Of a DNA stretch of 64,000 nt, positions 50,254 to 59,500 are shown piece by piece. The DNA comes from Marchantia polymorpha subsp. ruderalis (lineage: Eukaryota; Streptophyta; Marchantiopsida; Marchantiales; Marchantiaceae): NCBI GenBank assembly GCA_037833965.1, contig AP031358.1, forward strand, positions 22,204,001 to 22,268,000, read 5' to 3'. The translations under genes were made by a program, and so were the position numbers. The first letter of the stretch is position 1, and the number at the start of each line of letters is the position of its first letter. The notes under the pieces are model-generated. The model did no database searches. It saw only the letters and a program-made list of their open reading frames with translations, and was not told the DNA's origin.

Positions 50254-53200
50254 TTAGAATTGAAAGCACTCAGCATTGCTGCAGTCAACTCTGAGTGCTT
50301 TCTCCGCAATTCTTGCTGCAGCAGATACTCTCTCTGCAGAGAGAGTATCTGAACCATCTTCATCTCCATCATCTCCAATCTCTGCAGAGAGAGTGTCTCT
50401 CCAATCTTCATCTCCATCATTTCCAAACTCTGCATCTCCATATCCAGAATCTGTATCTCCAATCTGAGAACAATTCGGGTCGAACGATTTTCCACACTTA
50501 TGCTCCCTTGTCAGATAGGAAGAACTTTTGCCTCGCGGCCTCTTGTCCACTTTAGAATTGAAAGCACTCAGCATTGCTGCAGTCAACTCTGAGTGCTTTC
50601 TCCGCAATTCTTGCTGCAGCAGATACTCTCTCTGCAGAGAGAGTATCTGAACCATCTTCATCTCCATCATCTCCAATCTCTGCAGAGAGAGTGTCTCTCC
50701 AATCTTCATCTCCATCATTTCCAAACTCTGCATCTCCATATCCAGAATCTGTATCTCCAATCTGAGAACAATTCGGGTCGAACGATTTTCCACACTTATG
50801 CTTTCCTGACTCAACCACTTGGATGTAGATGGTTTGTAGTCTTTCATTTCGAGGATATTCGAGTCGCTTATCGTATTCTCACCTTCAGGGTTCGATTGAG
50901 CCAAATCATTGTCCAGGCTATTTGGATCTTCTTGCAATGATTCGAACTTTTGAATTTGTTTCTGTCGAATGCAATCCACAACCGCTTCCACATCGCTCAG
51001 CCACAACAAATCCCTAGCTCGTTCGGATATTCCGCCTTCTTGGTTTTCATACCGGGGCCAACGGTGCTCATAGTTGAACAACTCTTCCTTCTTCACCAAG
51101 TGAGAACTTTCCAACATCATTTCTTCAAGTTTGTCATTGATGCTACAAATGAAGTCCGATTTCAGCTTCTCGATCAGAATTGCCCTAAAATGACTCGGAT
51201 TCAGCATCTCCACGCAAAGTGTTTGGATTACACCAAGCACTAACGCCACACCGGGACAGCCTTTGGGTGATGCGCAAAATGATATCAACTCCTCGACGAT
51301 ATGCTTCATCACATATTTCTGCGCCAGCTCCCTCGACTTATGCTTTGAGCATAACATAAGAACATCAACATATTCGTGGTTCCTTCCTTGCTGGACATAA
51401 ATTTGGTGTCCATCCAAGAAGAGTCGCAGATAATGGCGAGAGCAGATTACAGACTCCTTGGAAACTTCCATCTCGGAAATCAATTTGCGTCTCATGAACA
51501 TCTACAATGATAAATAATTAGTGAAATGTTCGTGGGACATTCCAATAATTTGAAAGAATTGATGGAATGGAAACATTCTAATCATCACATGCAAATTACA
51601 ATTAGAACTTGACACATCCAATATCTTCAGTGTATATGAAATCATGATTCAAACTCACCTGGAAGCGTAGAAAAAAAATAGCAGTAAGTGACATTCTTCT
51701 TTCATCTTGACATTGAATCCGAATGCCGACAAATTGTGAATTCTCATCCTTATTGTACCAATACATCGACTTGTGACCCCTTTCTTCATGCTTATGCTCC
51801 TCCATGCTTGCACGCTTAGAGTCTAAGGAAGGAATGATATACCGAGAAGGATCTTCACCATCTTCTTCACAAGAAGAAGAAGATGGAGAAAATGAAGACT
51901 CATGTTCTTCATCTTCTTTTTCATTTTCTCCATCTTCATCAATTCCATCTCCTTCTCCATCTTTTCCATCTTCTTCTTCAGCTTCTCCATCTTCATCTTT
52001 TCTATCTTCTTCTTCATCTTTTCCATCTCTTTCTCCATCTTTTCCATCTTCTTCATCTCCTTCTTCATCTTTTCCATCTCCTTCTCCATATTTTCCATCT
52101 TCTTCTCCATCTTTTCCATCTTCTTCATCTCCTTCTCCATATTTTCCATCTTCTTCTCCATCTTTTCCATCTTCTTCATCTCCTTCTTCATCTTTTCCAT
52201 CTCCTTCTCCATATTTTCCATCTTCTTCTTCATCTTTTCCATCTTCTTCTATCTCCATCTTCATCTTTTCCATCTCCTTTTCCATCTTCTTCATCTTTTC
52301 CATCTCCTTTTCCATCTTCTTCATCTCCTTCTTCATCTTTTTCATCTTTTTCTTCATCTTTTCTATCTCCTTCTCCATCTTCTTTTCCACTCCTTCTCCA
52401 TCTTTTCCATCTTCTTCTTCATCTTTTCTATCTCCTTCTCCATCTTCTTTTTCATCTTTCCTATATTCTTTTTCATCTTTTCTATCTCCTTCTCTATCTT
52501 CTTCTTCATCTTTTCTATCTATTTCTCCATCTTTTCTATCTCCTTCTCTATCTTCTTCTTCATCTTTTCTATCTACTTCTCCATCTTTTCTATCTCCTTC
52601 TTCATCTTCTTTTTCATCTTTTCTATCTCCTTCTCCATCTTTTACATCATCTTGTACATCTTGACATTGAATCCGAATGCTGACCAACTGTGAGGTATCA
52701 TCTATATTTTGCGAATACGTCGATTCGTGTGCCCGCCCTTGAAGCCTTTGTTTCTCCGTGCTTGGATGCTCAGGTATGAAGAAAGGAATGTAATACTCAA
52801 AAGTATCTTCGTGCTTGAAACACAAATCTAAATTGAAAAGTATGTTTTCAAGCATCTCTCTGTCCACACCTCTCTGTCCATGTGGTTGTTTTCGTAGAAA
52901 CTTCTCTGTCCACCCAACAAAGTCACTCTCACTCACATATCCGTCCTTACTTGTGTAAGAGCTCGTTTCATCAAAAGATTCAAACTTTTGAGCTTGAAAG
53001 TGTTGACCCAAATCACCTAACAATGTATGTGCGAGCCAGTTGGGATCCACAATAATGTACTTGACGTTGGGGATGTATATGATGGATCCAACATCATTCA
53101 TATAAGATATGATTGATGTAATTATACTTGAATGATCAACAGAGGAAGTAGATGATGTAGGAATGAAATGTTTCAAGTGGGAATCACAAAAGTCATGAAA

Positions 53201-55770
53201 CTTTTTTAGTGACCAAATAGGGCACTTTTTGCTATCCTTGGTTTTTGTAACTAAAAGGGATGTGAGTTTGGAACACAAATGGGGAACCAGTGGAGAATTT
53301 TTTGTCAATAACACCTTCAAGATGTCAAAAATGTGTTTTTGGACAGGAAGAACTTGCTTCTTTTTCCGAGCATCCACATGAAACAACTCTTGGTTGAGCT
53401 TCACATCATTTGCAAAGTTTTTGATAACCTCGTCCACTATGGTATTAGCCCAAGTTAAAGATTTGTCTTTGACTTTATCCTTGTGTGACATCACAACAAG
53501 AACTTGTGGAAGACTATGTCTAGTGACTCTACTGTTGGATGTGATGAACTTCATCCATTTTTCCAACTCTGTCTGAAAAGAAAATTCAGGTTTGATACTA
53601 GATGTTTTCTCACAAAAGGGGCTATACACAAATTGAAAAACACAAAAATTGGAGGTTTGAGGAAAGATCACATGTTCAAGGGTAACAAAATCCCAAATTG
53701 AGATTTGCATTCTCTCATCCTTTTGCAATAACTCCCCTTCAATGCGTAGAGTTCTTAGCACTTTTCCGAGCATGTCCCGGAGCCGACTTTGGCCTTGAAC
53801 TATCCTCATCAAAGTTTGACGCAATCTAGTCTTGCCTACAAATTGAAGGAAAAAAATAACAACAAATACACCTTGTTACTTAAGATATCTTTACAAATGC
53901 TTTCACATAATGTTAATTAAGAAACCCTATGATGAGATATTTGTTTCCAAAAATGTCTTCTTTCACAAGAAAGTTGAAACTATCTAAACGTTCTATCTTG
54001 AATCACATTCTGTATAGTTTATATATTTCCCTTTCTGTGATTTTTTTCAAAAAAATTTCAATATGTATCCATCAAAACCTAAACTTTATAAGTTTATAAC
54101 TAATTTTAGAAAGTAAAACATTTGATTGCTAGTTTTCAAACATTGAGAAAAAGAAATGAGAACTGACAGAGCACCTTACCTGCTCTAGGAGAGCCGCACA
54201 AAAAGAGTCCACCAGCTTTCGCCTCTCCAAATGTTAAGTTTGCTTCTCTGAAGACACCCATGTAGCAGGCCCGATTCTGGTTTTCCCGTAGGGCGTGTTG
54301 AATAAGCGCCTTCTTTCCGTCCTTTGCCCATGCGGTTCGTGAGACATCTATTTGCTCGAGAGTCAAGTTCACTTGCAACATATCCATCAGTTCCCTGAAC
54401 GCCTCGTCATCGAGTCCGGAATCAGACAAATCCAAGTGAGTAACACTTGTGTTCTCCCGTAAGCAACAAAGCAGGTACTTCCACACTCCCTTCAAAGTAT
54501 CTCTGCTTTCAACAAATAATCTCAGTCTCTTCAGGACTGAGACTGAAGTTTCTCCAGGATTTCCATCCATGGGGACGATACCTTCCATTATATCATGGTT
54601 GCAAGAACATCTAAAAAATAGAATCAAAGATTCTAGAGATTTGATATTTCCGCGCAATACCCCCCTACCCACAAAGTCGAGTGCTGGCATCAATGCATCG
54701 TAATCATTGAATGTGATTATCAGCTCCAGTGTGGGGACCTTGACACCTGAGCTAGCAGCACACGCAAGCTCTTCTACTCCCTTCTTTGTGAAGGAATCTT
54801 TGTGATCCATGGAATGGATTACGCGAATCGTTCTTGCTGTAGCATTCTCACTTATGGCTTCGCCCAGTTGACGCCATTCCTCGAGACGCATGTCGATGGC
54901 GGCCAACGTCACTTCCTTCAAGTACGGGTTGGATCTCAGAAGTTCTCGTAAACAGTCTCCGAATCCAGACACGGAAATTAGATGAAGACATTCAATAGCT
55001 CGATTGCCATCATCTCCATCCAATGCCTTCAGCAAGAAGGCCGACGCTTCGCCCTTCACCTCATTTAGAACCAATTTTTTCAAAGACCTTCTCTGGATCA
55101 AAGCCTGCGACAGGGTTCTAGCGGCATCCTCATCCATGTCGTACATGCGGCCCCCTGAACCCCCTATTTCCAAAGTTTCTAATCGAGTAGCACTGCTGAT
55201 CATGTCAGCCATATGCCTCACCGCACTCGAGTCCTCCCATGCATTTCGTAGCTCAAAAGACTCGAGTTCACACTCGTCATTTCCTCGCAGTCCTGATGCG
55301 AGATTCAAGTAACATGTGGCACTCAATCTGCAATTGACTATTGTCAAATTTTTCACGCGAGAGGTCGACAAAATTCTCCCCAGCTCTAAACATAACCTCT
55401 CCACTTCATCACCGGATCTCCATCTCAATTCTCCAACTCTTATCGCTCGTAGAACGGTGCTTCTCCTAAAACCTCTCAAAAGTATCTCCCACTCCCTAGC
55501 CGTCAACCTCGATATATCTCCTCCAAAAATAATTTTTGTGTCCAGAGAATGAAAGGTGTTGCAACTGCCGATTGCCTCCAGCACTCGAAGGCGCACTTCC
55601 CCTCGCCACCCTATGTTCGTGGAGGGCGATGCATGTTCCGGAAAAAAATACTGAAAATCTGGCAAGGCTAATATGGGAAGCCACCGTAAAGGCTCGCCTT
55701 CTCCTTCCAGACGCCGTATAAGGTCCTTGACAGCGGAAGGAAGCCCCGGTTCCTCGTCTGCCGGGTCCAT
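50254..55770 (-). CDS. ROCO protein, upstream unit: LRR-Roc-COR with acidic repeat tract (TORNADO1-like)
   Basis: Exons on the minus strand: 55770-54180, 53835-51659, 51501-50254, 1,671 aa from the first in-frame ATG (GMDPADEEPG). LRR domain of ribonuclease-inhibitor type: residues 1 to about 520. Walker A GSPRAGKT (526-533) is split by intron 1, as in the downstream unit. The Roc domain has SHKDK, but G3 is lost: the downstream unit's WDFAGQGIFRTLPTM is WDFVTLEHV here. COR follows (IIYIPNVKYIIVDPNWL, YYIPFFIPEH), then a roughly 260-residue Asp/Glu/Lys/Gly/Met tract. A 298-bp duplication shifts the last exon's frame, so the protein ends at 50254 without the family C-terminal domain. The frame is open 5' of the ATG to an acceptor-like TGTAG (exon would begin 55883), and those residues (RPRKRYCCWTREQTIEAAGVS region) resemble the fused segment before the other LRR, so a 5' exon is probably missing. 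GTP hydrolysis is doubtful. Confidence 0.66.
50322..50351. repeat. 30-bp perfect palindrome, copy 2 of 3
   Basis: Identical to the palindrome at 48917-48946, in the second unit of the 298-bp tandem duplication. Confidence 0.93.
50501..51870 (-). repeat. Direct duplication, copy 1 (spacing 1,703 bp)
   Basis: Partner of 48798-50167. It lies in its natural context, directly downstream (minus strand) of the acidic-repeat part of the Roc-COR exon. Exon, intron and splice sites are all duplicated. Confidence 0.92.
50620..50649. repeat. 30-bp perfect palindrome, copy 3 of 3
   Basis: Identical to the palindromes at 48917 and 50322, in the first unit (minus-strand order) of the 298-bp tandem duplication. 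Confidence 0.93.
51866..52650 (-). repeat. Purine-rich coding expansion in the ROCO gene
   Basis: About 785 bases of GAAGAT/GGAGAA-type units on the coding (minus) strand encode roughly 260 residues of Asp, Glu, Lys, Gly and Met inside the Roc-COR exon. The reading alternates between an acidic KDGEGD phase and a charged helical MEKEMEKM phase within one uninterrupted frame. On the opposite strand all three frames are open for most of the tract. It lies between two copies of the COR-tail motif (SQLVSIRIQCQD and SQFVGIRIQCQD). The downstream ROCO unit has no such tract. Confidence 0.9.
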
Positions 55771-55967
55771 TCCCCTAGTCGCAAGTTCAGCAGCGTCACT
55801 GACGATGGACACACCGGCAGCTTCAATTGTCTGCTCCCTTGTCCAACAGCAATAACGTTTGCGCGGCCGAAATGTGAACGCGGCTACAGGAGACCCTCTC
55901 CTAGATCAGTAGGCTCACACGAGGAGAACTAAACTTTAACTCGTGTCACAACTCAGTGCATGTGCGT

Positions 55968-58900
55968 GCTGGGCATGAGAATTCTTGCGTGGTTCAAGAG
56001 TAGCCACCCATAGAAAATTCGAAGCACTGCAGAGCAATAATCAGAAAAGCAGTGAGATTGAGCATAGTGTAATCTGGAGGCAGATCGAACTCAGCGGAGG
56101 TTACGAATAGCGATGTCAATCAAAATAAAGCAAAGCAAAGCAGAGAAGTACTATCCTTGTTACAAGGGAAATCTTAGACCGTTGTGCAAAGAGAGAGGTG
56201 TTTGATTTTCACTTGGTTACCTTACTGAGTGGACAAGCTCATAGCTCTGCAGATGAATCTGAAATCCATGAAATTTCTTCTTGCTGGGAATGAGAATCCT
56301 TGCGTGATTCAAGAGTAGCCACCCATAGAAAATTCGAAGCACTGCAGAGCAATAATCAGAAAAGCAGTGAGATTGAGCATAGTGTAATCTGGAGGCAGAT
56401 CGAACTCAGCGGAGGTTACGAATAGCGATATCAATCAAAATAAAGCAAAGCAAAGCAGAGAAGTAGTATCCTTGTTAAAAGGGAAATCTTAGACCGTTGT
56501 GCAAAGAGAGAGGTGTTTGATTTTCACTTGGTTACCTTACTGAGTGGACAAGCTCATAGCTCTGCAGATGAATCTGAAATCCATAAAATTTCTTCTTGCT
56601 GGGAATGAGAATCCTTGCGTGATTCAAGAGTAGCCACCCATAGAAAATTCGAAGCACTGCAGAGCAATAATCAGAAAAGCAGTGAGATTGAGCATAGTGT
56701 AATCTGGAGGCAGATCTAACTCAGCGGAGGTTACGAATAGCGATATCAATCAAAATAAAGCAAAGCAAAGCAGAGAAGTAGTATCCTTGTTACAAGAGAA
56801 ATCTTAGACCGTGTGCAAAGAGAGAAGTGTTTGATTTTCACTTGGTTACCTTACTGAGTGGACAAGCTCATAGCTCTGCAGATGAATCTGAAATCCATAA
56901 AATTTCTTCTTGCTGGGAATGAGAATCCTTGCGTGATTCAAGAGTAGCCACCCATAGAAAATTCGAAGCACTGCACAGCAATAATCAGAAAAGCAGTGAG
57001 ATTGAGCATAGTGTAATCTGGAGGCAGATCGAACTCAGCGGAGGTTACGAATAGCGATATCAATCAAAATAAAGCAAAGCAAAGCAGAGAAGTAGTATCC
57101 TTGTTACAAGAGAAATCTTAGACCGTGTGCAAAGAGAGAGGTGTTTGATTTTCACTTGGTTACCTTACTGAGTGGACAAGCTCATAGCTCTGCAGATGAA
57201 TCTGAAATCCATGAAATTTCTTCGTGCTGGGCATGAGAATCCTTGCGTGGTTCAAGAGTAGCAACCCATAGAGTACTCCAAGCTCTGCACATAATCGTAT
57301 CCAGAGCAATAATCAGGAAAGCAGTAAGATTGTGCATAGTGTAATCTGGAGGCAGATCGAACTCAGCGGAGGTTACGAATAGCGATGTCAATCAAAATAA
57401 AGCAAAGCAAAGCAGAGAAGTAGTATCCTTGTTACAAGAGAAATCTTAGACCGTGTGCAAAGAGAGAGGTGTTTGATTTTCACTTGGTTACCTTACTGAG
57501 TGGACAAGCTCATAGCTCTGCAGATGAATCTGAAATCCATGAAATTTCTTCGTGCTGGGCATGAGAATCCTTGCGTGGTTCAAGAGTAGCAACTCATAGA
57601 GTACTCCAAGCTCTGCACATAATCGTATCCAGAGCAATAATCAGGAAAGCAGTAAGATTGTGCATAGTGTAATCTGGAGGCAGATCGAACTCAGCGGAGG
57701 TTACGAATAGCGATGTCAATCAAAATAAAGCAAAGCAAAGCAGAGAAGTAGTATCCTTGTTAAAAGGGAAATCTTAGACCGTGTGCAAAGAGAGAAGTGT
57801 TTGATTTTCACTTGGTTACCTTACTGAGTGGACAAGCTCATAGCTCTGCAGATGAATCTGAAATCCATAAAATTTCTTCTTGCTGGGAATGAGAATCCTT
57901 GCGTGATTCAAGAGTAGCCACCCATAGAAAATTCGAAGCACTGCAGAGCAATAATCAGAAAAGCAGTGAGATTGAGCATAGTGTAATCTGGAGGCAGATC
58001 GAACTCAGCGGAGGTTACGAATAGCGATATCAATCAAAATAAAGCAAAGCAAAGCAGAGAAGTAGTATCCTTGTTACAAGAGAAATCTTAGACCGTGTGC
58101 AAAGAGAGAGGTGTTTGATTTTCACTTGGTTACCTTACTGAGTGGACAAGCTCATAGCTCTGCAGATGAATCTGAAATCCATGAAATTTCTTCGTGCTGG
58201 GCATGAGAATCCTTGCGTGGTTCAAGAGTAGCAACCCATAGAGTACTCCAAGCTCTGCACATAATCGTATCCAGAGCAATAATCAGGAAAGCAGTAAGAT
58301 TGTGCATAGTGTAATCTGGAGGCAGATCGAACTCAGCGGAGGGTGCGAATAGCGATGTCAATCAAAATAAAGCAAAGCAAAGCAGAGAAGTAGTATCCTT
58401 GTTACAAGAGAAATCTTAGACCGTGTGCAAAGAGAGAGGTGTTTGATTTTCACTTGGTTACCTTACTGAGTGGACAAGCTCATAGCTCTGCAGATGAATC
58501 TGAAATCCATGAAATTTCTTCGTGCTGGGCATGAGAATCCTTGCGTGGTTCAAGAGTAGCCACCCATAGAGTACTCCAAGCTCTGCACATAATCGTATCC
58601 AGAGCAATAATCAGGAAAGCAGTAAGATTGTGCATAGTGTAATCTGGAGGCAGATCGAACTCAGCGGAGGTTACGAATAGCGATGTCAATCAAAATAAAG
58701 CAAAGCAAAGCAGAGAAGTAGTATCCTTGTTACAAGAGAAATCTTAGACCGTGTGCAAAGAGAGAGGTGTTTGATTTTCACTTGGTTACCTTACTGAGTG
58801 GACAAGCTCATAGCTCTGCAAATGAATCTGAAATCCATGAAATTTCTTGGTGCTGGGCATGAGAATCCTTGCGTGGTTCAAGAGTAGCCACCCATAGAGT

Positions 58901-59500
58901 ACTCCAAGCTCTGCACATAATCGTATCCAGAGCAATAATCAGGAAAGCAGTAAGATTGTGCATAGTGTAATCTGGAGGCAGATTGAACTCAGCGGAGGTT
59001 ACGAATAGCGATGTCAATGAAAATAAAGCAAAGCAAAGCAGAGAAGTAGTATCCTTGTTACAAGAGAAATCTTAGACCGTGTGCAAAGAGAGAGGTGTTT
59101 TGATTTTCACTTGGTTACCTTACTGAGTGGACAAGCTCATAGCTCTGCAAATGAATCTGAAATCCATGAAATTTCTTGGTGCTGGGCATGAGAATCCTTG
59201 CGTGGTTCAAGAGTAGCCACCCATAGAGTACTCCAAGCTCTGCACATAATCGTATCCAGAGCAATAATCAGGAAAGCAGTAAGATTGTGCATAGTGTAAT
59301 CTGGAGGCAGATCGAACTCAGCGGAGGTTACGAATAGCGATGTCAATCAAAATAAAGCAAAGCAAAGCAGAGAAGTAGTATCCTGGTTACAAAGGAAATC
59401 TTAGACCGTGTGCAAAGAGAGAGGTGTTTGATTATCACTTGGTTTCCTTGTCGAGTGGACAAGCTGAGAGCTCTGTTGATGAATCTGAAATCCAAAAGAC
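55968..59500. repeat. Satellite array, about 11 copies of a 314/328-bp unit
   Basis: A marker GCTGGG(A/C)ATG recurs at 55968, 56283, 56598, 56912, 57226, 57554, 57882, 58196, 58524, 58852 and 59181. Two monomer types alternate: short (314-315 bp) and long (328-329 bp), differing by a 14-base insertion (ATAATCGTATCCAG) and scattered substitutions. The order from the left is S S S S L L S L L L L. Long units hold a 69-codon minus-strand frame beginning with TTG directly after a stop (first ATG at codon 20). It is broken by a TGA in one long unit and by frame loss in short units, so I do not call it a gene. The array abuts the 5' side of the ROCO cluster. Confidence 0.95.

Larger units (their letters stand above)
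50203..50798 (-). repeat. 298-bp tandem duplication inside a ROCO exon
   Basis: Units 50203-50500 and 50501-50798 repeat head to tail. Because 298 is not a multiple of three, the second unit (in minus-strand order) is read in a shifted frame, giving a different Asp/Gly/Ser-rich peptide and a stop at 50254. Each unit carries the 30-bp palindrome. Confidence 0.93.

Noticed and set aside
51804-52693. Three long plus-strand open frames (Ser/Pro/Phe/Leu-rich, about 263-286 codons)
   Set aside because: They are antisense shadows of the purine-rich coding repeat. CT-rich sequence cannot form stop codons, so all frames stay open.
57182-59346. Repeated 69-codon minus-strand frame as a family of small secreted peptides
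   Set aside because: The frame starts with TTG right after a stop, is absent from short monomers and is broken by a TGA in one long monomer. Repetition alone explains its recurrence.
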